Source: Lumnitzera littorea (Eukaryota > Streptophyta > Magnoliopsida > Myrtales > Combretaceae). Taken from it: a DNA stretch of 64,000 nucleotides. Positions 12,961 to 25,339 of the stretch are shown piece by piece. Positions within the stretch are counted from its first letter, which is position 1. Each line of letters opens with the position of its first letter. The stretch spans positions 130,165,156 through 130,229,155 of the forward strand of contig JAMXBB010000001.1 of NCBI GenBank assembly GCA_024138015.1. Direction: 5' to 3'. The notes under the pieces are model-generated. The model searched no databases. It had not been told where the DNA came from and saw nothing but the letters and a program-made list of their open reading frames with translations. The translations under genes were made by a program, and so were the position numbers.

Positions 12961-14031
12961 ATTCTATATATACAATATATGAAAGTTTTAAGTCTAAAGA
13001 TTATTTATGTTCATTCATATAGAGGAGGGACTGATAACGTTAAACATGCAGTATTCTCTATTAGCAGGTTGTGTTCAATATATCTACTTAACTTTGGGCA
13101 CCCACTTGTATAACTTGGATATTTTTTCCTCGATCTAGTGAGAATGATCTTAATTATACAACATATTGGTTTGAATATCCATATCTTCTTTAGATATTTA
13201 TCCGATCAAGAATAACTCTTAAATAGTACGATATCATGAAATCTTATTGATAATACACTTTTATTATAATTTTATATATACTCTAATTATGTATGAGATT
13301 TTATTGTAAAATATATACGAGTACAAAAGTATATAAACATAATAATACTTACATTTTATAAATAATATTCATAAATACATCAAAAGTGTCTTTCTACATT
13401 TTACACAAATTACAACAATATCCTCAACATATGTGTGTTCTCATTGAAATTGTTTCCACCACCACCTTATATACATCAATAAGAGTATCTATTTAATCTA
13501 TAATCAATTTCTTATTAATAATCAAAATAATTAGCAAAAAGATTGGACTTAGAGATTGTTCACTCTACATTCATGTTATCCTCAAGTTCAAGACTTACAC
13601 TTAAAAGAGAAAGAAGTAGGTAATAAGAGGGAGAGAGAGAGAGATAGGGCAACATAGGGTTTGAAAGAGTGTAAAAATAAAAAGCTTAAAAGATTTGTAA
13701 GGCTAAAGATTTATTATAAATTTACAAAAGAAGACAAAGGTGAAAAGTTACCTCCATAACTTTTGTTTTGTGATTATTTCCTTTGTATTTTAGTATTAGT
13801 GAAATGATTCAAAATAAGTCATCAAGGGAACACCATCAACAATAAGACTATAAATGAGAAGTAAAAATATTATACCTTTAATTTATTTGTTTATTTGCCA
13901 TATAACTTTGAATTAAAAAAATCATGAGTAGTTAAATTTTTAAGAAAAATTGTGGTTAAAATGACAATATATACTATTATTGCACTATTATGAGTTGGAA
14001 CTGAGATAATGCAATTGCTTAGGTTTAAAAT
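12961..14031. other. Intergenic, GA-rich patch only
   Basis: No gene seen. A GA-rich run lies at about 13629-13645. The remainder is AT-rich. Confidence 0.4.
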
Positions 14032-14567
14032 TGTAATGACCCAACTGAAATTCCTCTCATTGAAATATTGTTCATTTTAGTGTGGAAAGCCGTACGGTCT
14101 TGTTTCTTAGTGCAACATCTTTTCGGGAGGTCACCCATATTAGAATTTACTTAGCTTGACTCTCTAAGAATACTTAACTTTTTCTAACGTACTTCAAGCC
14201 ACTGCACCAAAAGGCGTTTAAATAATTAGAATTCTATCATCTAGTATTTAAGATGTATTATAATTCACCTCCTTAGAAAATTAACGTTCTCTTCAGTTTT
14301 GTTATACATGTTCGGGATCACCACTAAGTTAAGACATCACCCTTTCGAATGGTGAATTACACTCGATTGGAATTTCTTCTACTAAAGCTTTATTCGTTTT
14401 GACATGGAATACTACATGGTTTTGTCCCTTCCCAGGAGGCCATTCATCTTGGAATTAAACTAGATTGAGTATACTTAATTTCAGAGTTCCAACGTTCTAA
14501 TCCATTGTACCAAAAGATACTTCAATGATTAGAGTTCTATCGTCTAGTATTTAAGGGATATTATAAA
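14032..14567 (-). mobile_element. Cassandra-like TRIM with 5S rRNA-like LTRs
   Basis: Two related arms of about 230 bp (14032-14262 and roughly 14330-14567) each hold antisense 5S rRNA-like sequence. Examples are CGGGAGGTCACCCAT near 14125 and CCCAGGAGGCCATTCATCTT near 14430, each followed by a decayed ACTTAACT/ACTTAATTTC block and a CACTGCACC/CATTGTACC block. Each arm also has a GGTTTTGT or GGTCTTGTTTC block and a CTAGTATTTAAG block in the order known for Cassandra LTRs read in antisense. Cassandra is a non-autonomous element whose LTRs carry a 5S-derived pol III promoter. The short spacer fits its tiny internal region. Both arms have diverged strongly, so the exact ends are uncertain and the element is surely dead. 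Confidence 0.55.
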
Positions 14568-14609
14568 AAAAAAATGAAATTGACATGATATTACAATGAC
14601 TAAAATATA

Positions 14610-14825
14610 CCGGAAGGTTAAGGAAGTTGGTGACTTGATGAAAGAGGAGCTAGCGATAGAAGCCTCAATAAACGGTGGCTATAACTATAACAGTCTTAAG
14701 GTAGCGAAATTCCTCGTTAGGTAAATTCTAACCCGCATGAAAGGTGTAACAATCTAAGCACTATCTCAAAAGAGAGACTTGGTGAAATAGACATCTTTGT
14801 GAAGGTGCAAACTACCTGTACCTAA
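14610..14825 (+). pseudogene. Decayed nuclear copy of plastid 23S rRNA fragment
   Basis: The 216-base segment matches the domain IV-V part of chloroplast 23S rRNA. It opens CGGAAGGTTAAGGAAGTTGG, includes AACTATAACAGTCTTAAGG and AGCGAAATTCCT, continues CCCGCATGAAAGG, and ends AGACTTGGTGAAATAGACAT...ACTACCTGTACCT. Nearly all differences from the plastid sequence I know are C to T or G to A, the pattern expected for methylated, silent nuclear DNA. The plant cytosolic 25S rRNA differs clearly in this region, so the source is organellar. It is an old plastid-to-nucleus transfer and not a working rRNA. Confidence 0.82.
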
Positions 14826-17140
14826 GTTTTGCTTATATATTAAAAAAAACATTTAAACACATAATTTAATGGTTATATTCATTGTAAGAAAAAAAAAAAA
14901 AGATCAAAATAAAGAAAAACAGATAAAAGAGATAGCAATTGCCAAAGAAAATCGGAACCAAGATGGATTAATTAGTATTGTGAGACCTAGGTTAGCCCTC
15001 CCAATTTAACCCGATTCAATGTGATTCTTCTATAAAACCGGTTTGAGTTATCCAATTGATACTCACTAATAGTACTAGTTCAACTAATTGACCTATTTAA
15101 TCTAACTCAATTTCTATAAAAACTCACCTAGTTTTTTTTTTTAGTGAAATAATATTATTTTCTCTTACATTGCCAGTTTGCTAAGATAATAAGTGTAGAT
15201 AAAAAGAAAAATAAAAAATAAAATGTAAAATGCTATTAACTTTCAATTCTCAATGATATATGTAATTTTTATTATTTTATATATAAATATAAATTATATT
15301 ATAATATTTTTATTGATCCCGATTAACTTTTTTTATCCTTAACCCCTTCTTATTATTGATTCAACCTTCTAGTTTGAATTTGATAACATTGTGTTTAATT
15401 GGGAAGTGGTTTTTTTAGTAGTTAAACTGGAGAATTTTATAGGTGGTTAATTTACTTTAAAGTAGAAGCGTAATTTTAAATGGAAAAAAAAAAAATATTC
15501 AGAAGAGATGTACAAAATACCTTAAAAGAGGAGATGACATTGCGATGCAATATAAAATTGAGATAGGGTAACTCGAATCATGTTAGTAGAGGAGACATAT
15601 CCACATTCATGGAGAAGGATGGAGAGATTAAAATTGAACAAATTATTAGCATTAAGTAGCCATAATGATATTATATGTATTTAAAATATTTTTCTAAAAC
15701 ATTATTTTATAAAAGTATATTACAGTATATAATTAAAGTGAAGAATTTTCATCTCAATGAATCACAAAATAAAATTAACTCTAATGAATTGTATCTCTCA
15801 ACCCAAGTATATTACCAAAATATATTAAGTCTTCTAATCTTGTTCGTCTAATTCTCTTAACTTGTGTCTTCTGTCCACACTTAAAAAAAAAAAATACATT
15901 ATTAGAGGAATAATTTTTAAAAATCGCGATGCTTACGGATGAGTAATGACCCAGTATGCTGATACCTAGGCTGAATAATCTAGTCCCCTGGGCTTCCATT
16001 TTCCTAAAAACTTTCCTTTTCTCTAACTTTTATATTATTTTTATTATATTATATGATGTGAACCTATCAAAAGCTGGCAGATGTTTTTAAATAAATGTGA
16101 TAAGAATCATAAAACACATACATGTGACGGGTCAAAGCGTGAAAGATAAAAATAAGATTTTCCCCGGACCGTACTGTAAATTGTAGAGTAACCTCATAAC
16201 ACATTGCAAAGAAATAATGATTACAAAATTTTAGGGTAAGCCTAAGGGCATTGTTTATAGTCATGTATAGAAGATTTTCTTTAATTCTCTTTTACACCCT
16301 GCTTGGAAGAAGAAACAATTCTGTAGGATCAAATACCTTGTGGATTTGCAAGTCATTTTTCCTTTGTTTTGAAAAATTACATACATTTTAATGAATGGGA
16401 ACTGTGGGCGCTAAGAATTTTTGTCTTTATCGTATTTCCAATTTGACACATGTCTATTCTCAAATGAGAGTAACAACTTACTATGTTCTTTTTTTTTTTT
16501 TTTCTCCCCTTTTGCAAAATTGCATTTGCAATTTTTGTGTTTACATTAATTTTTTCTATTTGAAAAAATCGAATAAGCTATATAAAAGTATCATGACATT
16601 CTTCTATTATTTAGAAAAAGAAAAAACCTCCATTTTTCATCCCCTTCCGAAATAGAGACGGCAACCTTTTGATTTTTTATTTTTCAATTCATTTTCCTTT
16701 TCTTCACTTATTTTTCATTTTCCAGCGAACACTTTTATTCTCATTTCATTTTCTATCCCACAATAAATTTTCCCAACTGTGCTATGGTACTGAACATATG
16801 GAAACCCCACAAGAGATAAACCTTATGATGCCGTCGTCCCATAGAAAAGCGTATAGAACTTTTTCTCCCAAACTGCGTTTTTAACGCCGTTAAATACGCG
16901 CCGAGAATAAAACCCGTTTCCATCGTTTACCAGAGTTGTGCGCTTTAAAGTCCATGCCGTCATTACTCCGTATCAATCTTTTAACAATTTTTTCTATCCT
17001 ATCCATGCTCCACCGATTTTCTCCTTTAGAATATCACACGTAATGGGTATTCCATAATACCAAAAAGAAAATAATATTAATAATATTACAAAATTATTAA
17101 AGAGTTTAGATAATAAAAAGACTTATTTGTTTTGCAGATT
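14826..17140. other. Intergenic, upstream of gene 2
   Basis: No supported gene. Frames at 15781-15999, 16067-16264, 16395-16655 and 16669-16884 have random-looking composition. A GC-richer patch at about 16800-16960 may belong to the gene 2 upstream region but holds no clear motif. Confidence 0.4.
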
Positions 17141-17164
17141 ATATATATATATATATATATATAT
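17141..17164. repeat. AT microsatellite
   Basis: An uninterrupted run of alternating A and T, about 12 repeats, upstream of gene 2. Confidence 0.85.
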
Positions 17165-17471
17165 GTATAAATAGCCATTAATATGATGAAATTCTGATAT
17201 ATGTATACGTGCAAAATATACACTACCATGCATCTAAAGATTACCGGTAATATATATATCGTATAATATCTAATAAATCCTAACGTTTGATATCAATGGA
17301 AATTAAAGGGAATCCCCCTTTTTCTAGTTTAAAGCTTAAAAATATGTACCATTTTCTGTCGTTTTCTTCGGGTAATTGTATGCAGAAGGTTCGCCGACTA
17401 GTTTAGGACTTAGAATACGGTCAAGAAAATACACGGTTTCACTTTAGTACGTTCCATTAATGGACAGAAGC

Positions 17472-17533
17472 AAACACACACACACACACACATACACATA
17501 CATACATATACATACATACACACACACACACAC
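17472..17533. repeat. CA microsatellite in the gene 2 leader
   Basis: A (CA)n run interrupted by CATA units lies about 35 to 100 bases upstream of the probable gene 2 start codon, so it is probably in the 5' UTR. Length variation here could affect the leader. Confidence 0.85.
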
Positions 17534-17567
17534 GAAGCCTCATTTACAAAACTGAAGAAAGAAAAAT

Positions 17568-18413
17568 ATGCCAAACAACAATCCTCCTCCTCCTCCTCCA
17601 TCCCCAACCCTAAGGTTAGTAACTTAAACGTTTTCCATGATCATTGTTGACGAGTTAATAGTGTGCTTTTCCCATAAACTCATTTCTTTAAAATTTCTAG
17701 TGTTTGTCGTAAGTGTTACGTATAGTTGCCAAACAGTACTATAGTAATTGATATCAGCTGTTTCAGATAGTAGAAGCTAGTGAACGAAGGTGACAGCAGT
17801 CCAGCATGGCAATCGATAACTATAGTAGCTAATGAGCAATTGAAGAGGTCAACCCATATATACTCTCCTGATTTTATGTATTGGGATTTTATTTTGCAGG
17901 GCAAACAGACCAGAAATGGAGCCCCATAGAGCATATTACGAGGCTTTGACAGATCTTATTCAGTGGCTACTGGCTCTTCTTGGAGCGAAGTTCTTGTTCA
18001 ACAAAAGACAAGCTTCATTTTTCTTACTCGGTTCGATCTCCTTCATGATTCACATCATTTTCCTATGGATAACAAGGACTCCTAGGTCGAACCATGTCGA
18101 TCCCATTATCAACCTTCTTGTTCCCATACTAAACTGTGTGGTATTTGGACTTATCGTGGACTCCATTTTAGATTCTCCAGCTTTTAAGTGGTTTGTCATT
18201 AGCATCTATATTCTGGTCACAATTGTAACCGTTCCAGATCATGAGTATGTTTTGGGTGGGATAAGGAAGGTACTTGGGATTCTGTGTAACACAGTTCATT
18301 CCATGTTTGAGACATTGTATCGTGGGTTTGGGGCATCAGGGAACCATGGAAATGGTCCGGTGAATCAACAGGCTGATTCTGGTGGCTCTAGCCATAATGG
18401 TCATATGGCTTAA
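17568..18413 (+). CDS. Small four-helix membrane protein, function unknown (gene 2)
   Basis: Two exons, 17568-17614 and 17900-18413, join across a GT-AG intron (AAG|GTTAGT ... TTGCAG|GG) to give 186 residues. The ATG at 17568 adds a proline-rich start (six prolines) before the downstream ATG at 17916. I prefer the upstream one because the splice junction keeps the frame, but initiation at Met22 is possible. Hydrophobic stretches at about residues 32-49, 55-74, 83-106 and 112-127 look like membrane helices. The tail (about 150-186) is glycine, serine and asparagine-rich and soluble. I do not recognise the family or any catalytic motif. It is probably an integral membrane protein of an internal membrane, which is inference only. 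Confidence 0.7.
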
Positions 18414-19415
18414 GTCGTTTCCAGCTTTCAGGTTGATATCTTTCAGACCTAAACCAAAGGACATGCTATTGTGCATTAAGTTTCATCCTTATCGTAGTAA
18501 GAGAGCACAGGAGTAGAAAAATAGCATGTGAACATAACATGGCGCTGTATGTATCTTTGAGGCGTACAAATAAAAAAAGGTGTGGTACGTATTTATCTTG
18601 TTGTGCACAGTGTCCAATGAAAAATCGATGTTCAAGCTAGACCGAGCTTAATTTTTCAGCTCAACACCGTTCTGCCAATTCATACATAAATCGAATCTAA
18701 CTTGGAACGAAAGCTTGAGTTCAATGAAACATGAATGTAAAATCAATGTTATGTTTAATACTTTATCCCCACCTGATCCATTGCACCCCAACCTCGATTA
18801 GGATGGCTAGTTTTGCCAATCTGAGTGTTCTACGACACGAATCTAACTCGACGTGCAATTCAAGAGCTCAAGTTCGGGTTTGACTTTAAGCTGTTCCTGC
18901 CACAAGTCTTCTAAGCTGCATAGCTTTTATCAATAAAGTACTAGAGCAAGGAAACTCACTGCATAGACGCTCACAACAGTCAAGATAATCCAATTTAACA
19001 CATTCAGTCGGAACTTAAATCAATTGCAGAATTAAAGTTTTGCATCAACAAGGAAATTATCCGCATATATTTTATCAAGAACATCTTGATTTCAACAAGG
19101 ATTTAATCCTATCTCTAGACTTGCATTTTATTGGCATATGAAATGGACTCTTGGAAAAGAAAATTAACTCCATTACCGTCGGAGAAATTCCAAGATCTGA
19201 CTTGGAGCAGTAATAAGAGCAAGTTTCAGATACGAGAATTTACAGTGTGTGATTTACATAATTGCGAAAACTATCCTAGAGCATAGTATTCTCTAAACTA
19301 AATCAGCAGTTTAACTTACTCTGTCACTTGTGTGGATATCATAGTCATAATCCCCCAGATTCCATCTTTGGTTCCTCTTTGCAACTTCTCAAGGTGGTTA
19401 GTGAATCCTATAACG

Positions 19416-21604
19416 TCAAGTGGATGCCTTTTTTCTCTTCAATGTAACTGACTTAGAGCAACTTGCAGAGCTTGCCACTTCTTCTGCTCTTTCTTGCAAA
19501 CTTTCACTTCGTTTCTTTTTATGAATTTTCTCTGCCTCCTCTCTGGGAAGTAAACCAGACTCCATCATCCTGCAATGATGATGGCATCACTAAGAAACAT
19601 AAAAAAGCTGACATGAAAACATGAAAAATTTTTAGATAAAGATGTTTGTCAAAATTAGATAGAACAACCAGATACAGAAGTCTTCAGGTCAACACATTCT
19701 AAAATAATCAAACCAACTTCAATATCTTTTAATCCAAGGATGATTATATAAATCGGATAATCAAGTGATCAACTACAATATGCAATTGACTCGACATTAT
19801 AATTTTATTAGTTAACAGGATTGAGACCTTGAAAACATACTTAACGTTATTGTGAACAGAACATTCGAAAAGGCTTCTGAACTGTCAAAACAAAATTGAC
19901 TATTCTTCCTCTCACATAACTTCATGGTCAACGACTTCTCCAACACTTCCACATGACTCTCCATCCTTGTCATGGTGCAAAGTCAAACTGTGGAAAGGGC
20001 AAAGGAATGTCAAACCACTTGATAGGTTTGAAGGGGCAAATTAGGGATCTTTCATTGATTTTCAAAGTAAAATCAATACACAGCCTCCAGCTATGAAGGC
20101 TTACAAGAGCAATCTTGCTTCCTTTGCTACTAACAAGTCAGGAAAAATGAAGTGAAAACTCTATCAATTACCCAGCCTCCACTTATAGAAGTCTGACTAA
20201 CCAACCAAAATATGTCAAAATATCTCAAAAGTTTAGAAGTTTCTAACAACTAACTTTATTTTTTCCTTGTACAAGCGTGTAACATTATTAGCCACCTAGG
20301 GATCACATCAATGCAAGGTGGTCCATCCTTCAAAAATGAAATTTATGTGGAACAAATCATTTGAGCCTGTTAAAAACGGTTTGCATGATTTTTTGTAAGT
20401 GCAATTACTATAATTCAAGAATACAAACAGCAACGTTAAATAGGAAAACACAAATTGATTAGTTCAACCTCTTTAATCTTTTGCATTCTATCAAATAAGA
20501 AGAAAGGCATAAACCACTCACCATATTTGTGCAATTTCACACTTGGGGTTATGCTTGTATAATGTCTCATAGAAAATCCTCAGTGGGTCTCTCTGCAAAC
20601 CGATTGTAGGAAAACAAGTCACAACCATTAGCTTGAAAACCAATAAGTTAATAAACAAAAGAAAACTCATAAACGTACTTCATCAGGCTGATCACGCTTT
20701 TGCCCAGGCAAATCAAAGATCCTTATGCTCTTCTTCTTCTTCTTCTTAATCCTCTCTTCCTCAACATTGTCATCAGCATACTGCTTCTTCTTACCACTAG
20801 TGTTGCTATCGGCTTTCTCCTTGAGTTTCTTCTTCTTCCTCAGTTCCTGCTTTACCATAAGACATGCCCACAAAAGACACATGGCAAAAGTGATGTTTCA
20901 TCAATTAATATATTCCCATTTGCATAATAATCATCATCCGTGGATTAGCATACTTAGGGTGCATTTATTCATGGAAAAATGTTTCCGAAATAATAAATAG
21001 AAAAACACATCAGAATAGAAACCGATTCTTATCTAAATAAGAGTATCTATTAAAAATGACGAGGATTTCCATTTATTTATTCAGAGTATCTGCTAGATAA
21101 CTTCAGGCACAAAGGGTCGCCGCTTCTAACTTAAAATTTATAAAATTTCTCCCAAAAATACTACAAAAATATCTCAAAGAAAATCTAACAATTAACTTAT
21201 ATTTGTACTCCCTAATGTTTTATAAAAAAAAAAATGTTAACAAAATATTCTCTCTCTCTCTCTCTCTCTCTACATCTTTTAACCACTGTCTGAATCACCC
21301 GTTAAGTGAATCTCTTTTTCTTAGCACAAACACATCTTTAAGTTTAAATTGTCATCTGAAACTTCTACTACAACAGGACAGCCACCTTACGGAACAAGTT
21401 CTAGGTACACAGTTTTAACGAAGATTATAAGGCTTCAAACGAGTCTAAATTCTGAAACAACACAAAAACTATGGACAGAAATAGTAGTACCTTGTTGGAG
21501 CGTTCGTTTTCCGAGTTGCTGATCTCAACCACATGCACGATCAGATTTCGAGCTCGGCCCTTGGTCGGTATGGTCTGATAATGCCAACGAAGCTCTCTAG
21601 ACAC
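19416..21604 (-). CDS. Small lysine-rich protein, start codon unclear (gene 3)
   Basis: Four minus-strand exons join in frame: 21604-21491, 20846-20679, 20592-20522 and 19569-19416. They give about 168 residues. Exon 1 encodes ELRWHYQTIPTKGRARN and ISNSENERSNK. Exon 2 has two lysine blocks (RKKKKLKEK and RIKKKKKKSIRIFDLPG). Exon 3 reads RDPLRIFYETLYKHNPKCE. Exon 4 reads MMESGLLPREEAEKIHKKK and stops at TGA 19418-19416. The frame, GT-AG borders and charged composition argue for a real gene, probably nuclear because of the lysine clusters. The odd point is the start: no ATG is in frame in exon 1. A GTG lies at 21604-21602, and an in-frame TAG lies just upstream (21610-21608). The true start may be a non-AUG codon or lie in an unseen upstream exon, or the gene may have lost it. 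I do not recognise a named family. Confidence 0.6.
21250..21271. repeat. CT microsatellite in gene 3 intron 1
   Basis: A pure (CT)n run within the first intron of gene 3. Confidence 0.8.
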
Positions 21605-23059
21605 CGCCTACCCGTCCGGAGGTAAGACTCGGGAATATACGTGGCAAAGTCCACTATTCAGTCGAAATAAAATTTTTTTAATCTTTAGTAGTAGTCGATA
21701 CGATTTAATGTTTATTGAATATCCATTATTATATGATGATGATTATTATTATTTTTTTTCAAAGTTAATTTCATCCGGTTGGTAAAAAAGTTTGTACACC
21801 ACCACTCCATCCGGCTCACTAATATGTGTTTTATCCTTGCTCTCTTTCCCTATTTATAATTTGTGTGGTTCTCTGATAAATACAATTTAGATTAAAATCA
21901 AAATCAGTACCTTACATGTATATGTCTCCAAATAGAACTTTAAATCATGTATATCTTACTTAGGGATCCTAATAAATAAGACAAATTAGAATATTATCTT
22001 CATTGCAAACCCTAAAATAATAGGTTTTTAGGTGCGCTTTTTTATTCAAATTGCGATTCTTGACCAATAAGTTATTTGGGATTTTATTGAGGGATAAATG
22101 TACGTTAGTTATCGTTTTTAATCAAATATTGTCGAGTGCTTAGCAAAGGCCACGTATTTATTAAAAGATAAGACACAAATCAATAAATTAAAAATTGTGT
22201 AAACAAAGTCTTGTTTTATGAGTTTTCCCTTCCGAGTTTTACCAAAAAGAATAAGTATATTAAAAATTGAAAATATTGACGTTTTATGAATGGATCCATT
22301 TCTATTGGTTGAAGAAAAAGCCGGTGTGGTAAAAGTAGAATAGAATTTTGTTTTAGCATTGCATGTGAAATGACGATAGACGACATTTTATCTTCCTCAA
22401 TCAGCTAGGTTACCATTCAATATTGGTACCTCTTTCTCTATAACTTTTAGGAAGGGAATTTTCTCTCTTTTTTGAAAATACCTCTCACCAATGTAGCGAA
22501 GTTTATTACACATCATTATTGTTTTTACTGCTTTTATCGTGTCTTTTCTAGAAGAATATGAATATCAACACCTTCAATATCTTTAACAAAAATTCATACG
22601 TTCATACTTGTACCATCTCTATATTACAAAATATCACAGATCCATTGAACAAAGAGAATGCACATTCGTTTACATTCATAACTATGCCATCTCTATCTAC
22701 ATCATTGCTCCTCAGATATTTATAGCATGGTCACGGTTACCATTAATCACATGGCGTAATCTTAGCTCATTTGAGCACTAACGCTAGTTTGAATCAATTG
22801 GTGGTTTTTTTTTTTTTTTTTATTATACTTTCACAGGATGTAAGCACATGTTTAATTTTGTCTTCATTTTACTGGTTTATTCCCTTTTGAGGGGAAAAAA
22901 AAATAAAAAAAACAATTCAAAGCTCATTAGTATTATTCTAAAGTTGGTTCAGGTCTTGTCTTCTATGAATGTCTTCTTGCAGAAATTATAAATCTCAGTC
23001 TTTCTTATTCTTAATGTCCCTAAGTTCAATCAATATTGGTTTGTAAATTGCTTGAGAAA
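21605..23059. other. Intergenic, upstream of gene 3
   Basis: No gene seen. A 20-base poly-T run lies at about 22805. The first 150 bases would contain the gene 3 promoter, and I see no ATG exon that splices convincingly into gene 3. Confidence 0.4.
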
Positions 23060-23330
23060 GGTCCTTGGTCAATTTTGGGACATGTTTCTCTAATGGCGAA
23101 AGATTGATGAACTACGGCTTGATTCAGTAGCTTTTTGGGTTCAAATACACGAGAAGTTAGACCAAATTATGGAGTTGAAGACTCGAATGACTTGGGCTGT
23201 CTTAAAAGAGGCAGTGATTATGAAAAAGTGAGGGGGCATAATGGATTATGAAGGAACTTCCTTAGAGTGAGGATAAAGTTAAACTGCAGTAACCCCTCGA
23301 AAAGTCATTTGATAAGAAGAACTCTTAAAA
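23060..23330 (+). pseudogene. Fragment resembling DUF4283/LINE ORF1-type protein
   Basis: Conceptual translation with frameshifts gives GPWSILGHVSLMAK-like, VAFWVQIHEKL and then FLRVRIKLNCSNP followed by SHLIRRTLKK. The order GPW..., FWVQIH..., FLRVR(I/V)...P is typical of plant DUF4283 proteins, which are usually ORF1-like parts of LINE retrotransposons. Frameshifts and stops break the frame, so it is a relic. There is no matching downstream endonuclease or reverse transcriptase of LINE type. Confidence 0.5.
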
Positions 23331-24079
23331 AAAGATATAAAATGAATTTCAAGTATAAAAAACTTTTCGTCGATGTTCTTTTAAAAGTAGTTTAGTGAGA
23401 ATTGTGATCCATAGATGAGGGTCATAGCTGTTAAGGATGGTTTCTAGAATGAATTGATATTTAGGAGAGAGGAAAATGGATCTTCGAGATAGACTAATTT
23501 GGAGAATAGAGAAAAATTGAAATGTCTTTGACTAGCAATAATAAGAAACCACCAATAGACACAACCAGAACACCTTAGTTTTACCTCTAAGAAGTCAAGT
23601 ATCTCATACTTCTCTTGTATGCCAACCGATGTGTCTTTTCCATAAAAGGTGTCCTTACCATTTAAACCCCAAACCTTCAATTGTCCAACCTTAAACCACA
23701 AACCATATGCTCACCCGTACATTATGGAGCTCTTACCTGAGAACAATGAAGCTGAAGACACGAAATGAGCTAACTCAATACAAATTCTGACAAAGGTAAA
23801 TTGCACTCTACGTATCTGTATTTTCACTTTATGTATTATACATGTGTTTCCTTTTCTAACACTTAAGTGATCTTAGTTTTATTAAATAGAGAAAAACAAA
23901 TGTCCATTACATCTCCATTAGTCTAATACTACCAATTAAACCATCCTCCTTTTTCCCTTTGACTAACAATTTCTTTAAACCTTAATCCTAAACCTAAAGC
24001 ACTAATCCTAACCCTAATTTACTCTTTACTCCTGGATGTAAATGATGGTGATCGTGAAGTTACTATGGCGGCGTTTTGA
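23331..24079. other. Intergenic, left flank of gypsy element
   Basis: No gene supported. The minus frame at 23444-23701 shows no family resemblance. A few imperfect CCTAAACC/CCTAACCC units near 23975-24015 resemble telomere repeats but are too short and irregular to call. Confidence 0.4.
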
Positions 24080-25003
24080 TGAACTGTCGACTAGCGGTCC
24101 CATTATTCACGCACAGCTCCAAGAACTATAATCCCTCACCTAAAGAATTATCTCTCAATAATCTGCTGATGATGAGAAAATTTATACCGAAGGAAGGTGG
24201 CTGAACTCTTTAAGCTTCCCACATTGTCATATTATGATCTATGCTCTTAATAATGATAATGCCGACCATTCTTTGACCGAGGACTCTGTACCGAGTAATT
24301 CGACCAGCTGCTACCTAGAGAATCTTGCCGAGTGACGAGTAACGAGTGATAAGAGACTCACTTATTGGTCGAGTAATTTTCTTTCGATATACTACTATCT
24401 CTCTCTTCCCTACCCCCTTTATTGCCGCAATATCTTTATCCTTCTTACCAGCTGTACTCAAAGAATATTTGTATGAGGCTAGTGTTGCACTACTACCTGT
24501 TCATCTCATTTGACATTGTACCACTTTTCCATTTTTGTCTTTTGTCTTTTTTATCTTTTTTCGTAAGTACTAGAAATCCCTTTTTTATATATACTTTCTT
24601 GTAATTTTTTTATTTGTAATATTGCCCTAGAAACTTACCATAAATAGTTCCTTTCTATTGTAAGCCAGAGAAAACTTGTATTTTTAATATTAAATATTAA
24701 ATATTCATTTCTTGTGACATAACTCTCTCCAAGTCATCTTTTATAAACTCTTATCTAATCTTGTCGAGTAGCTCAAGATTGGTGGCGGGTGGAACTTGAC
24801 ATCAACTTGTGCATCATATTAATTGAGGTGTCAAGTCGTGTTTTGTTCGATGGTGAGTTATATCCTCTGAGTAGCTTCACGTCAACTACTCTTGTTCATC
24901 TGTGGATCATTTCCCTCTCACTTTCTTCGATATTTCGGAGGACTCATTTAAGCCAGATTTGCTACAGTAAGCCTTAGTGATAACTAAGCTCATAAGCACA
25001 CCA
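24080..25003 (+). repeat. 5' LTR of gypsy element
   Basis: Aligns with 29515-30442 from TGAACTGTCGAC to the region TAACTAAGCTC...ACACCA. Blocks such as GATGAGAAAA and GGAAGGTGGCTGAACT are shared. A TATA-type sequence (CCATAAATAGTTCC, near 24640) sits where plant LTR promoters usually lie, and it is also present in the other LTR (CTATAAATAGTCCC). Confidence 0.88.
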
Positions 25004-25013
25004 TATAATTTCT

Positions 25014-25025
25014 TGATATCAGAGC
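25014..25025 (+). other. Primer binding site, initiator Met tRNA type
   Basis: TGATATCAGAGC follows the 5' LTR and differs at one base from TGGTATCAGAGC, the usual plant site complementary to the 3' end of initiator methionine tRNA. It would prime minus-strand synthesis. Confidence 0.75.
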
Positions 25026-25339
25026 TTGAGGTTGAGATCGGGAGTTGTGTAATGATAGGTAATCGGTTGTTCAATATATTTGTACATGTATTGAAAGCAT
25101 TTGAGTGAAGTGTCTTTACTAAAGTTTTGTGTTGAGAATGTTAAACCCTAGTGTATAGGGAAAGATTAACGATATTGAGAGTGATGCTTATGGTCGTGGT
25201 TGAGTTACCCAATAAACACCACGTACTACTGATAAACAGATACAAGATCTTGCTGCTATTGTGGCCAACTTGGTTGTCTTTATAAACCAATGTCTTAAAG
25301 ACTGGATCGCTTGAGAGAATGGCTGAGTAGGGCTGAGAA

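Noticed and set aside
23975..24020. Telomere-like CCTAAACC and CCTAACCC units
   Set aside because: Only a few irregular units, with intervening bases; not an interstitial telomere array.
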